From Clostridium sp. Marseille-P3244 (GTDB lineage: Bacteria; Bacillota; Clostridia; Lachnospirales; Lachnospiraceae): a stretch of 64,000 nucleotides of DNA. The translations under genes were made by a program, and so were the position numbers. The stretch's first letter is position 1; each line of letters begins with the position of its first letter. Below the pieces are notes generated by a model that saw only the letters and a program-made list of their open reading frames with translations, did no database searches and was not told the DNA's origin. The stretch is taken from assembly GCF_900120155.1 (NCBI RefSeq), contig NZ_LT635548.1, positions 1 to 64,000 of the forward strand, written 5' to 3'. Below, in pieces: positions 9,831 through 18,661 of this stretch.

Positions 9831-10829
9831 CTAACACCCCTCTTTTAAGCTAAATGGAATAAATTCTTTGTTTTCCACGATACACTTAATCAACTTATAA
9901 CAATCTAATTTTAAAGCTGTACGATAAGACACTTTTCGTTTTAATTTGGGATGCTGAAAGACAGATTCTATTCTGCCTTCAAATGCCTCGATAAATATCT
10001 TTCTTCCAGATTCATTTAACACACAGTAATTTACCTTTTTATCAAAATGTTTTGTTACTTGTATTTTACGGTTATTGACCAGATCAAATATTGTTCGGTA
10101 TACAATAACTGGTTTAAATACTTCACTCAGATCAAGACTTAAAGAAAAACGTCCCTCCGATGGTTCATGCAGATAACTGATCCTTTGATCCAGATGAGTA
10201 CGGAAAATTGCTGAGATTGTTTTTGTATACAGAAGCGTATTACCAAAAGATACCAGAGCATTAATTGGATTATCAGGTGGTCTTTTCACTCTTTTATTCA
10301 TTATAAAATCTTCTGGAAGGAAATATTGAAAATCGTTATAGAATCGCATCCAAACATCTCCTTCCAAAGCCAAAAGCCGTTTTATATCCTCCGCTTTTTC
10401 TACAGACGAATAGAATTCCTTTCTTATCCAGTCTGTTGTCTGTTTTACTTCTTTTTTATCATGTTTATAATAATGATAGAGCACCTCATAGATATTAACA
10501 CCAATTCCTTTCACAATAGCACGCGCAATCTGTATTCTATCCCGCTGGAATTTTTCTACTTGTTTCACCAATAGTCGGCCACTCATATACTGATCTTTCG
10601 GATAAAATGTACCACTATAACCACCATAGTAATTAAAAAAATGTACTACCACATGATTCTGTCCGAGAAAATCAAGCAATTTACTATTTATGCTAATCTC
10701 ATTCAGACAATAAATTTCCTTTGTATTCTCAATTGGTATGTAAATATTTTTCCCGTCTTTGCGAAAACATAAGGAATTGTCTTTTCTTATTAATTCTCCC
10801 ATCGAAGAAATATATCTTGTGCTTCCCAT
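9831..10829 (-). CDS. cas1: CRISPR-associated integrase Cas1 (type I-B)
   Basis: This 332-residue Cas1 catalyses spacer insertion at the leader-repeat junction. The metal-binding residues are visible: Glu in ALEGDVWMRFY near residue 155, His in YLHEP near 222 and Asp in LDLSEVFKP near 234. The N-terminal beta domain and the helical catalytic domain are both full length. AAGGAGGAATTAG precedes the ATG. It lies 56 bp downstream of cas4 and abuts cas2, forming the adaptation half of the operon. Confidence 0.96.
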   Translation of the reverse strand: MGSTRYISSMGELIRKDNSLCFRKDGKNIYIPIENTKEIYCLNEISINSKLLDFLGQNHVVVHFFNYYGGYSGTFYPKDQYMSGRLLVKQVEKFQRDRIQIARAIVKGIGVNIYEVLYHYYKHDKKEVKQTTDWIRKEFYSSVEKAEDIKRLLALEGDVWMRFYNDFQYFLPEDFIMNKRVKRPPDNPINALVSFGNTLLYTKTISAIFRTHLDQRISYLHEPSEGRFSLSLDLSEVFKPVIVYRTIFDLVNNRKIQVTKHFDKKVNYCVLNESGRKIFIEAFEGRIESVFQHPKLKRKVSYRTALKLDCYKLIKCIVENKEFIPFSLKEGC

Positions 10830-10885
10830 CTAATTCCTCCTTATTATTAACTCACATAGTTACTCCAGCAGGTTTCCTACATTTT

Positions 10886-11377
10886 TTAAATATAACAATA
10901 TTCATAATAAGCGCACTTCTTACATGTTCTATCGTTTATAACCTCTGGAACCCTCTCTTGTTCCAACAATATTTCAATCTGACTGATATATTCTGATAAC
11001 TGCTGCTCTAATTCTTCTGTCAGTTCAACAATAATAGTTTTTGAATTTTTATTATTCTTCTCAGCAAATTCCAGTCTACCCTTCCGTTCTATTCCTTTAT
11101 CCTTCAACACTTTCAGATAATAGAGAAGCTGCCACTTTGCAGCATTTTCATCTGAATCTGACTTTTTCAGTTCTGTAAGATATTCTGATGTCAACTTATC
11201 CAGCCTGATATTATCTATAGATATTTCTGTATTTTTTTGTTCTTCCCGTTCCTCATGCAGTGCCTTTCCTATTCTTACTTCTTCGCTGTTGTCTTCTAAA
11301 TTCATTCGATTTCCAAAAAGATAGCATTGTCGTTTACAATGAAAATAATAATTCACCAGTGTCCCATTTACTCTCAT
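10886..11377 (-). CDS. cas4: CRISPR-associated Cas4 exonuclease
   Basis: This 163-residue RecB-like Cas4 has the cysteine cluster expected for an Fe-S centre: Cys in YYFHCKRQC near residues 13-18 and C-terminal CKKCAYYEYC near 152-161. The nuclease core shows GKALHEE near 38-44 and RKGRLEF near 97-103. Cas4 trims pre-spacers and selects for the PAM during adaptation in I-B systems. It is 18 bp downstream of cas3 and 56 bp upstream of cas1. Confidence 0.93.
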   Translation of the reverse strand: MRVNGTLVNYYFHCKRQCYLFGNRMNLEDNSEEVRIGKALHEEREEQKNTEISIDNIRLDKLTSEYLTELKKSDSDENAAKWQLLYYLKVLKDKGIERKGRLEFAEKNNKNSKTIIVELTEELEQQLSEYISQIEILLEQERVPEVINDRTCKKCAYYEYCYI

Positions 11378-11395
11378 TATCTCGCTCCTCTGCTG

Positions 11396-13999
11396 TTAAA
11401 TAAAATCAACAAACTCACCGACTTCTCCCTGTAATTTCTTACGATCCAGTTTCCCTTCTGTAAAATATTTTTCTCCGTCTTCTATATAAAAAATTTCTCC
11501 AACCTTATCATGATAAATTAAATCTGGGTTCCTTTTTATCTGATAAATAAAATAATTCATTTTGCTTGTAATCTCTGACAATTTTACACGTTTTTCAGAA
11601 TAGTCCATTGACAGATCCTTCAGCAGTTCTTTATACTCCTCCCATATTATCTTCCCGTCGATCTGATTACCCTCCCCGTCTTCTAATAACCGTGCCAAAT
11701 AAATCTGCATATTCCATTTATCATCCGGAATCAACTTCATTCTTTCCTTTACTTTCTGCCACTGTAAATTCCTGACATCTTTATAAAAGAAATTATCAAG
11801 TCCTACTTCACCCGTATTGTCATTTCGGTTATCCTTTAATTCTTTCAATATTTTTTCATAGTATTGTCCAAAATCTTTATCCCTAAGAATATTTCTGATC
11901 TTCTCATTTTCCAGTGTAAATTCCTTTCGAATTCGTATGTCTCCATGATAAATTCCATTTCCATCATCCAATTTAAAGAAATAGGCTTTCCCCTTTTTTA
12001 AACACGATCGGTTAATTCTGCCAAGGAACTGCTCCTCACTGTCCAATTTTGATATGTTTTTATATCCTATATCCATATCAATATCAACCCCGGCCTCAAT
12101 AACCTGTGTCGCCACAAGAATTATTCCACTCTGGGTTTCTTTAATATTCTTCAGGATCCTACTGCGCTCTGCAATACTATCATCTCCTGACATATATTCC
12201 ACAGCACAGCCAAATGTATCCTCACCCCTGAGCTTTTGATAAAATTGATATGCTGACTCCTTTTTAATAAATTCGATTATAATTTTCTTCTTCCCTGGCA
12301 AAAACTTTCTAATATGAGCTGTCAGAATATCAAATATCTCATCCTGTTCTTTTAATGCTGTCTGTTCCAGAAGCTCATATGAAATTTCTACCCGGTTACG
12401 AAAACATGGAATGGTAAAATACTTTTCCGGTTTTTGCATCAACTTTACAGCAGGATAAATATCCCCTGTTAATAAATCAAAATCCGGAAGTGTTGCGGAC
12501 ATAATGATTATTTTTATATTCATCAATTCCCCGAAAACTTTCAGAAAATACGCAATTTCACCCCATAGTTCATTATTATAGCTTTGAATTTCATCCAGCA
12601 CGACAACACTGTTCATCAACTGGTGGAAAGCAAATGCTGATTCTTTTGTATTTCCAAACATCGTATCAAACAAACTGACATGCGTTGACAAAATCAAAGG
12701 ATAATTTAAAAACTGCCTGTCCAGCAACGCTCTTTGATAATAGTACGTATTTTCTGTCTGTTCTTCTGCCTGCTTGTCTTTATCTGTTCTCTTTATAGGC
12801 GTCAGCGAATTAATAACAGCAATGTCCCTGAAGATTTCTTCTTTATTCCCGAATATTTTACTTAAGCTTTGCATGTTTTGTTCAATTAGTGTGTTAAAAG
12901 GATAAATATAATATATTTTCTGCAGGTTCTTATCCTCATTTACAAGCCGCAGACTCAAATCCAGTGCCGTATTGCTCTTTCCGCTTCCTGTAGGAGCTTC
13001 CAGATAAAAAAGGAAACGATTTTTATTTTCTTCCATAATTTTTTCTGCATCGCAGAGCATTTCAGTCCGAAGTACATTAATGTTATTCTCCGCCTCTAAT
13101 TCTTTTTCTTGCTTTGGATATTGTTCCTTCTGGTATTTTCTAATCGAATGCATCAGATCCGTATCCTCATATGTTTTTACCCATGCCTGAATCTCTTCCA
13201 AATCTCCGAATTTCACGGTCTTTAACCCTGACATGAATTGTGTTGTAGCATAATAATCGGCGGCCACCAGTATAGAATACAGTATTTTTTCATACGCATA
13301 TAAAGCAATACTTTTTTCTCTGGCAATCTCCCGGATGTTTCTTTTATTTATTTCCAATATCCGCTTTACTCTTTTTGTGTTTAACGTAAACTTTTCTTTA
13401 TATACATTTCCGCCTTTTTCTCTGAATATTTCCATAAGTTCCTGCCCTTTTCCCAGAATCATTTCTTCCAGAAACAGGTCAAAATCGCAGAGATCTGTAT
13501 GATGCCGCGAAATAAGATATGAATGATATAAAATCAACGGTCTTATTTTTTCCCTCTCTTCTGCTTCTTTTACTTCTTCTCTCAGTTTTTGCAGATAAAA
13601 ATCCAGATATAAAACTGCTGAGATTAAAGAATGCTTGGAATTAATGCACAGAAATGCCTCGTCATCTTTGACGCGTGCATTTTTCATCTGTCCGATCTGA
13701 AACTTTGGATTAATTTTTCCAAGGTCATGAAAAAGAGGGATTCCCATGATCATTTCTTTTAAAAAGCTTTCAGTATCTTCTGCCAGCGCACCCCACGTCT
13801 GTCTGATAAACCTTCCTAACATAGCATCCGCCTGCTTTATATCCCATATTTCTCCGAAATATTTTACTGTCAGTTTTATATGCTCTGTCAGAGATTCCCT
13901 TATAATCTCTCCTGTATTTTGTATTCTTATGTGAGCGTCATAGTTTTCTACATTCTCAACTAATCCTCTGATTCTGCTCTCCACTACCTGTTCGTTCAT
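11396..13999 (-). CDS. cas3: CRISPR-associated helicase-nuclease Cas3
   Basis: This protein of about 867 residues degrades DNA marked by Cascade. The N-terminal HD nuclease has EHIKLTVKYF near residues 38-47 and FHDLGKINPKF near 90-100. The SF2 helicase has Walker A APTGSGKSNTALD near 335, the DEAH-like VVLDEIQSYN, motif III IIIMSATLPDF, and ATQVIEAGVDIDMDIGYK and LGRINR near the end. I start at the ATG at 13999 (MNEQVV) because AGAGGG lies 8-9 nt upstream. An in-frame ATG at 14056 would put the start inside the hairpin 14041-14083. That hairpin separates cas3 from cas5. Confidence 0.95.
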   Translation of the reverse strand: MNEQVVESRIRGLVENVENYDAHIRIQNTGEIIRESLTEHIKLTVKYFGEIWDIKQADAMLGRFIRQTWGALAEDTESFLKEMIMGIPLFHDLGKINPKFQIGQMKNARVKDDEAFLCINSKHSLISAVLYLDFYLQKLREEVKEAEEREKIRPLILYHSYLISRHHTDLCDFDLFLEEMILGKGQELMEIFREKGGNVYKEKFTLNTKRVKRILEINKRNIREIAREKSIALYAYEKILYSILVAADYYATTQFMSGLKTVKFGDLEEIQAWVKTYEDTDLMHSIRKYQKEQYPKQEKELEAENNINVLRTEMLCDAEKIMEENKNRFLFYLEAPTGSGKSNTALDLSLRLVNEDKNLQKIYYIYPFNTLIEQNMQSLSKIFGNKEEIFRDIAVINSLTPIKRTDKDKQAEEQTENTYYYQRALLDRQFLNYPLILSTHVSLFDTMFGNTKESAFAFHQLMNSVVVLDEIQSYNNELWGEIAYFLKVFGELMNIKIIIMSATLPDFDLLTGDIYPAVKLMQKPEKYFTIPCFRNRVEISYELLEQTALKEQDEIFDILTAHIRKFLPGKKKIIIEFIKKESAYQFYQKLRGEDTFGCAVEYMSGDDSIAERSRILKNIKETQSGIILVATQVIEAGVDIDMDIGYKNISKLDSEEQFLGRINRSCLKKGKAYFFKLDDGNGIYHGDIRIRKEFTLENEKIRNILRDKDFGQYYEKILKELKDNRNDNTGEVGLDNFFYKDVRNLQWQKVKERMKLIPDDKWNMQIYLARLLEDGEGNQIDGKIIWEEYKELLKDLSMDYSEKRVKLSEITSKMNYFIYQIKRNPDLIYHDKVGEIFYIEDGEKYFTEGKLDRKKLQGEVGEFVDFI

Positions 14000-14040
14000 T
14001 CTTTTCCCTCTCATTGTGTAAGTCTCTTTTCTTCTTTTGC

Positions 14041-14083
14041 AAAAAGGAGTCCTCAATCAGTTAACTCGATTGAAAACTCCTTT
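14041..14083 (-). terminator. Terminator-like hairpin between cas5 and cas3
   Basis: On the minus strand AAAGGAGTTTTCAATC pairs with GATTGAGGACTCCTTT over nearly all positions (one or two internal mismatches) around the loop GAGTTAACT, and the 3' arm runs into TTTTT. This is a good intrinsic terminator or attenuator. It would lower cas3-cas4-cas1-cas2 transcription relative to the upstream cas6-8-7-5 effector genes. Confidence 0.7.
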
Positions 14084-14123
14084 CTTTCCTTAACAATATT
14101 TCAATATAGAACCGTCTTTATTT

Positions 14124-14909
14124 TCAGTAAAAAACAATCTTCTTTTTATCCTGAAGCAGATAAACAGCAACGTCTTTGTTTATCTCTTTGACAAATTCAT
14201 CTGTGTATAAAAATGTCCTAAGTATATAATTATTTGTCCAGCCATCCAGGCGATAAGGAAGTGCTTCTACATATTTGAATTCACCAAAAGCCTCAAGGTC
14301 CTCCTGCTCATCATAATCCAGTTCTGCAATGTCCAGTTCATCCTTTGGGATCAGGCAGTCCATTCTTCCCATCTGAAATTCTATTCTTTCTGCCTGTTCT
14401 ATACGGGCATCACTGAGATCAGCCGGATGATCATTCTTTCCCAGATATGGATAATACACACATTTTCCTTCAAGAATCGCCGTTTTTATTTTTTCCGCTT
14501 CCTCACAATCCACTAAAAGACATATCTCCCACTTTGGATTTTCCAGCCACTGCTCCTTTACAATAAGATTTCCGCCCTGTTCTCTGGATGCATATCCGAC
14601 AGAATTATTAAAAGTCTGTACTTTTTTGGCAATAAATCCTGTTCTATGCTCCGGAACCGGAAGAATAGAAATATGTACATTTTCAAGCTTCTCATAGAAT
14701 TCAGGATAACTTACGGCAAGGTTCTCTTTCTTTTTCTTTTTTGAAAAATCCTGCATCTGTGAGTAACCGCCATACCCCAAGATTGCACCAAATATTCCCA
14801 GCAGCACGATTCTATGAATGTTCCCATATGTGAAGTAACAATATGAATTTACTTCCGGCTTTTTAAAGAAAGCATTTTTACCACTCAGCGTAAATCTCAA
14901 AACTTCCAT
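14124..14909 (-). CDS. cas5: Cascade subunit Cas5 (type I-B)
   Basis: This 261-residue Cas5 caps the 5' handle of the crRNA in the Cascade complex. The N-terminus (LRFTLSGKNAFFKKPEVNSYCYFTYGN, residues 4-30) and the glycine-rich LLGIFGAILGYGGY near 36-49 fit the RAMP fold of Cas5 from I-B/Hmari systems. It starts right after the cas7 stop, so the two are tightly coupled. No lesion is visible. Confidence 0.93.
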   Translation of the reverse strand: MEVLRFTLSGKNAFFKKPEVNSYCYFTYGNIHRIVLLGIFGAILGYGGYSQMQDFSKKKKKENLAVSYPEFYEKLENVHISILPVPEHRTGFIAKKVQTFNNSVGYASREQGGNLIVKEQWLENPKWEICLLVDCEEAEKIKTAILEGKCVYYPYLGKNDHPADLSDARIEQAERIEFQMGRMDCLIPKDELDIAELDYDEQEDLEAFGEFKYVEALPYRLDGWTNNYILRTFLYTDEFVKEINKDVAVYLLQDKKKIVFY

Positions 14910-15839
14910 TTACCCCACCTCTTTTTGTGTGCGGATATCAAACAGATTCATGTTTTCTGAAACCCCCTCCAGATTTGTGGTAAACGGGTTAAAATATATA
15001 TCAACTTTCTGGACAGAGCTTCCAAATGTTTTCAGAAAATCCGCAAATTGCATCCTGATCGTATTCTTTTCCTCTCCTTTTTCAAAAGTGATATACTCTG
15101 ACAGATTAGGCAGATAGATATCCGGTGCGGTCTCGACAAAAATCGCAAATTCGTTTTCACATCCTTCTTTTGAGTTTGTTGCATAAGATGTAGCTGAGAC
15201 TAATGCTGTTCTGCGGAACTTTTGATAATCTTCTTCTGTATATCCTTCTGTCACTCCTAATTTTATTAATTCATCGTATGCCAGAGGATTGATCACAAAA
15301 GGATAGAAATAATGGGCCTCGTTGCTGACGATCTTAGTACCAAGAGTCGTGTTTCTGGCCTCCTCCTTTGTATCTGTCGCATCACGAAATGGGGAAAGAA
15401 TCTGCTGTTCTTCGGAGTATGTGCCCTCATACTTATTAAATCCCTGGCCAATCTGAACAGCTCCTGTAATAGAAATATTCGCTCCTGCTTCTGCAAAAGT
15501 AGCGCCAAAATTTTTCACGTCAACTGCTGTCATCAGATTTTTCAGGATCTCTTTTATATCTTTACAATCTGCAAGGTTCTCTACACCAAATATCAGCTCA
15601 TACCGTTCTTTAAGCGTCCGCGGGATCAGCGCATCTCCATCTTTAGACAAACGCATGGATTTAATATACAGTACCTTTTCTCCTTCATCCTCCCACATTT
15701 TCTTCATCGGATATTTCAACGCTTTATCACTTCCAAAAGTCTGTCCCTCACTTGTAGTCTTCGGAAAACCGGAGAAATCTGCATTCCAGTTTGCCATAAT
15801 AGAAGAAATTCCGATCACACCATATACTCTTTTTTTCAT
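14910..15839 (-). CDS. cas7: Cascade backbone Cas7 (Csh2 family)
   Basis: This 309-residue Cas7 polymerises along the spacer part of the crRNA. Family hallmarks are the early segment VYGVIGISSIMANWNADFSG, then PKTTSEGQTFGSDKALKYP near residues 27-45, typical of Csh2/Cas7 of subtype I-B. It is one base from the cas8b stop and abuts cas5. It is full length for the family. Confidence 0.94.
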   Translation of the reverse strand: MKKRVYGVIGISSIMANWNADFSGFPKTTSEGQTFGSDKALKYPMKKMWEDEGEKVLYIKSMRLSKDGDALIPRTLKERYELIFGVENLADCKDIKEILKNLMTAVDVKNFGATFAEAGANISITGAVQIGQGFNKYEGTYSEEQQILSPFRDATDTKEEARNTTLGTKIVSNEAHYFYPFVINPLAYDELIKLGVTEGYTEEDYQKFRRTALVSATSYATNSKEGCENEFAIFVETAPDIYLPNLSEYITFEKGEEKNTIRMQFADFLKTFGSSVQKVDIYFNPFTTNLEGVSENMNLFDIRTQKEVG

Positions 15840-15840
15840 T

Positions 15841-17601
15841 TTATTTTTCCTCCTTTTTGTACATTACATTATCGGAAACATAACCTAGCAGTATTTTCTC
15901 CTGATCCGCTTTTGTCCCGGGCTGTGGCTCATATCCTTCTACCATTCCAATCAGATTCCGGATCCGTTTCGGTCCCTCCAAGATCTGATAGTTATACTTT
16001 TTATACAGCCTCAATAACCGTTCCTTGATCTCCCCATCCGTCTTGGCATTCAAAATCGGATTTAAGAGAGAATGATTACGGCCTGTTGCCTTGCTCAGTG
16101 AAAGCAGATAATAAGTTAACTGCCCCACACAATAATAGTATTCATCATCACTTTCTACCGGTTTTAATACTTCTGATAATACTTTGTCCTCTACTTTTTC
16201 TCTCAGCCCACTGATAATCTCACTCATGTTTTCTCCTTTCTCTTTTGAAAAATACCTTTCCAGTGAATATTTTAAATCAAACTGCAGCCTTACCTTCTCC
16301 AGATATCCATTTTCTGCACAACTTTTCATCATGGACACAGCTGCCCTGCTCAAAACCGACTCAATTCCATAATCGTTTCCCAAAAACACCCAGGAAAAGA
16401 CAACCTCGCGTGATCTTAGAATATTCTGTTTCAGCACCCCGTCTTTTATGTTTATATCCCCGGCATCAACCGTATAGTTGCTTCCCAGAAAATTCAAAAA
16501 GAAAATCTCATCAATTAATTTCCCTACCATGATCCGGTCATCATATCTCCCGTATTTCTCACTGTATTCCGGGTGCTTCTTATATATATCACCCACAATC
16601 GGATGAAACCGGAATTCCGGAGTCAGTTTTCGTCTGTATCCGGAAATATTATCCTGATCATGGATCTCAGCTTCTGTCTTCCCTTTTCGCAGTCTCAGAT
16701 AATATCCTGCCTCCACTTCATATGGTGTCTGTCCGCTGTTATATCCCTCAATCTCTTTTCGTATCGTGTCCACGTAAACATGATACTTTCCGGCAGATAC
16801 CAGATTCATCAGATAGTCAAAAAACTGTTTCTGCAGCATCACTTCATCACTGTTTAGCAAATATGGAGCCGCGCATTTCCTTGACTTAATGGAAAGAAAA
16901 GGCTTCTTTGCATTCATACCAAGATTGTTGTCCGGCATCCCCAAAACGGTCTGTTCAATTTCCGTATTAAAATCATTGTTATTGTATATATTCGGCAGGA
17001 AATATCTCCTCGCTTCTCGCTCATACTCTGAATCGTCAGCTTCAAAAAAGATTTTCAGATAATCCTTTCGTTTCATGTCAAGTGTCGGTTCCAGTTCTTC
17101 CAGCCTGAAAATATGATCTTTAATCCATTTTTTCTTTTCTTCGGCCGCTTCTTGATCTACAGCTCCCTCTCTCTCTGAAAACAATTCATATATACGTGCT
17201 GCTTCTTTTGATTTCCCGTATTTTTTTTCAAGAGGATCTTCCAAAACTGCATAATATCCGTCAATAATTTCTTCCGTTAATTTTCCAGTAATCAGGCTGT
17301 CCTTTTTGACAAAGAAAGAAAAATAATTGTTGGAATGAATAATTTTCTTTGAATCCATCGGCTTATTCATAGAAATCAGCTGGCTCTGATAATCATAAAA
17401 ACATATTTTCCCTAAATCCTTCACGTTTCTGTTGATCTGCTTTGTCTTTTTGTCTTTGACAAGGTCAGCATACACTTTAATGTTGCCGTCCTTCCCGATA
17501 ATAAGATAGGTGCCGTCCGCAGGAATATAAGTATCAAGGACCAGCCTTCCTCCACTTTTGTCTAATTCGCTTTTAAATACCTCCATGCACTCTCTCAGCA
17601 T
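15841..17601 (-). CDS. cas8b: Cascade large subunit Cas8b (Csh1 family)
   Basis: This protein of about 586 residues matches the I-B large subunit that reads the PAM. A segment with NNLGMNAKKPFLSIKSRKC near residues 242-260, followed by APYLLNSDEV, is characteristic of Csh1-type Cas8b. I chose ATG 17601 (MLRECMEVF) because a perfect AAGGAGGT lies 5-6 nt upstream. A longer frame from 17646 would overlap cas6. The gap to cas6 is 10 nt. No zinc-binding CxxC pair is evident, as in many short Cas8b proteins. Confidence 0.93.
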   Translation of the reverse strand: MLRECMEVFKSELDKSGGRLVLDTYIPADGTYLIIGKDGNIKVYADLVKDKKTKQINRNVKDLGKICFYDYQSQLISMNKPMDSKKIIHSNNYFSFFVKKDSLITGKLTEEIIDGYYAVLEDPLEKKYGKSKEAARIYELFSEREGAVDQEAAEEKKKWIKDHIFRLEELEPTLDMKRKDYLKIFFEADDSEYEREARRYFLPNIYNNNDFNTEIEQTVLGMPDNNLGMNAKKPFLSIKSRKCAAPYLLNSDEVMLQKQFFDYLMNLVSAGKYHVYVDTIRKEIEGYNSGQTPYEVEAGYYLRLRKGKTEAEIHDQDNISGYRRKLTPEFRFHPIVGDIYKKHPEYSEKYGRYDDRIMVGKLIDEIFFLNFLGSNYTVDAGDINIKDGVLKQNILRSREVVFSWVFLGNDYGIESVLSRAAVSMMKSCAENGYLEKVRLQFDLKYSLERYFSKEKGENMSEIISGLREKVEDKVLSEVLKPVESDDEYYYCVGQLTYYLLSLSKATGRNHSLLNPILNAKTDGEIKERLLRLYKKYNYQILEGPKRIRNLIGMVEGYEPQPGTKADQEKILLGYVSDNVMYKKEEK

Positions 17602-17611
17602 ATGTACCTCC

Positions 17612-18307
17612 TTACATCCAGCGATAATTAACGAAGCCCCATCCACGAGAATTCATCTCGCAGATGCCAGTTCCAAGCGCCATATAGGAAATCTCCTGGG
17701 CTCGTTTATTGTCTGCGATCTGAAGCCGGATCTTATCGCCAAGAAGTTTTATATTCTTATACTCCAGGGCTATCGGCCCTTCATTCAGGAATTCCAGTGA
17801 TGTATACAGCTGAAAGTCTTCATCTATCTTATCATGCTGGAAGGCATTCCACTTTTTGATCAGATTTGTCTTCAGCCGATCTTCAAATTCCGGCAGACTT
17901 TTGTGGGTTCTCCAATATCCTTTCTCTGCGTCTTTTATAATAACAGGACTCGTAGTGTAAAGTGTCTGGATCCAATGTTTCGGAAGAATGCGTATATCTG
18001 CTGACAGTCCCTTCAGTTCGTCCGTATACAAATTGGGACATATTTCTGAAAAGTACTTTGCCAGATTCGGATCAATCGTCCGGATCGTTAAGGTATAGAT
18101 CTTTCCTTTTTTATAACACTTATCCTTCTCAAGAGGCCATAAATTATTATAGCAATACATCTTGTATTTATTCGTTTCATGGAACTTCATAAGAGATTTA
18201 TCTGTCATAAACCCTTTATCAATCAAAGCCCCCGATTTAGCCTGTATTTGATTCGCCATGACGCTGCGAAGCATATAAACTTTTAATCGAATTGAGAATG
18301 TGTCCAT
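17612..18307 (-). CDS. cas6: CRISPR RNA endoribonuclease Cas6
   Basis: This 231-residue Cas6 cleaves the repeat transcript to leave the 8-nt 5' handle. The C-terminal glycine-rich RNA-binding loop GTGICEMNSRGWGFV (about residues 213-227) is diagnostic. AAGGGGGTACTGTGT precedes the ATG. It is the first gene of the cas operon. The promoter lies 84-112 bp upstream, and the pseudo-repeat element is another 80 bp beyond, so it is the gene most directly exposed to the suspected autoregulation. Confidence 0.93.
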   Translation of the reverse strand: MDTFSIRLKVYMLRSVMANQIQAKSGALIDKGFMTDKSLMKFHETNKYKMYCYNNLWPLEKDKCYKKGKIYTLTIRTIDPNLAKYFSEICPNLYTDELKGLSADIRILPKHWIQTLYTTSPVIIKDAEKGYWRTHKSLPEFEDRLKTNLIKKWNAFQHDKIDEDFQLYTSLEFLNEGPIALEYKNIKLLGDKIRLQIADNKRAQEISYMALGTGICEMNSRGWGFVNYRWM

Positions 18308-18390
18308 ACACAGTACCCCCTTAGAATCGACAGAATATTTAACATATCTTTATATTTTTCTAACTATTGAAAAATATTTTTTCTATTTTC

Positions 18391-18419
18391 AGATTATCAT
18401 CCTTTCCAATATATGTCAA
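18391..18419 (-). promoter_or_regulatory. cas operon promoter
   Basis: On the minus strand a perfect -35 TTGACA (plus 18414-18419), a 17-bp spacer and a -10 TAATCT (plus 18391-18396) give a strong sigma-A-type promoter. The A-rich stretch upstream could act as an UP element. The expected start is near 18384, about 77 nt before cas6. Confidence 0.8.
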
Positions 18420-18422
18420 TAT

Positions 18423-18453
18423 ATTTTTTAGTTTTTTATATCTTTATACTTGA
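18423..18453 (-). promoter_or_regulatory. Partial protospacer with TCA PAM upstream of the cas promoter
   Basis: Read on the minus strand, TCA (plus 18451-18453) is followed by a 28-nt target. It matches the pseudo-spacer at 18530-18557 at 17 of the first 20 positions (mismatches at 3, 6 and 19) and at 21 of 28 overall. TCA is a known PAM of several clostridial I-B systems. The distal end lies 3 bp from the -35 box, so a bound Cascade would hinder RNA polymerase. Confidence 0.55.
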
Positions 18454-18499
18454 AAAATTATTTATCTGCATATAACACTTCCTTATCTGTAAATTGATA

Positions 18500-18587
18500 T
18501 CAGCAAGACATCACATGTTACTATTTATAATGTTAATGCTTTTTATATCTTAATCCTGTTCAAATACACCTTGTGTTATGATTCAAA
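18500..18587 (-). ncRNA. crRNA-like pseudo-repeat/spacer element (CreR-like candidate)
   Basis: In minus-strand order, pseudo-repeat A (plus 18558-18587) matches the array repeat at 21/30, with 18/22 in its 3' part and an ATTTGAAC handle (7/8). Next is a 28-nt spacer starting AGGATTAAGATATAAAAAG. Then pseudo-repeat B (18500-18529) matches at 20/30, with 18/22 in its 5' part. The repeat hairpin ACAT/ATGT is kept in B. In A it has changed to ACAC/GTGT, a compensatory pair change that argues for selection on the fold. B keeps the Cas6 hairpin but has lost the handle, as expected if only one mature RNA is needed. The layout matches Cas-regulating RNAs that guide Cascade to the cas promoter. Expression is not shown. 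Confidence 0.6.
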
Positions 18588-18626
18588 TAATCTGAATCCG
18601 TTACTATATCAATTATTATAATATTG

Positions 18627-18661
18627 TTTTATTATACAGCATTCTTTAAAATTTGTATACC
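18627..18661 (-). promoter_or_regulatory. Promoter block upstream of the pseudo-CRISPR element
   Basis: It contains TATAAT on the minus strand (plus 18631-18636) and is 32/35 identical to the MNT/HEPN promoter block at 4337-4371. A second TATAAT lies at plus 18615-18620. Transcription from either would run into pseudo-repeat A after about 30-45 nt. The stretch from here to 18822 holds only an unconvincing frame. Confidence 0.5.

Noticed and set aside
13999..14056. Extended N-terminus of Cas3
   Set aside because: The extension would place the start in the hairpin between cas5 and cas3; the ATG at 13999 has a proper ribosome binding site.
18388..18402. A second possible pseudo-spacer match (AGGAT) overlapping the cas -10 region
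   Set aside because: Only five contiguous seed bases match, and the adjacent trinucleotide is not a TCA-type PAM, so it is much weaker than the site at 18423-18453.
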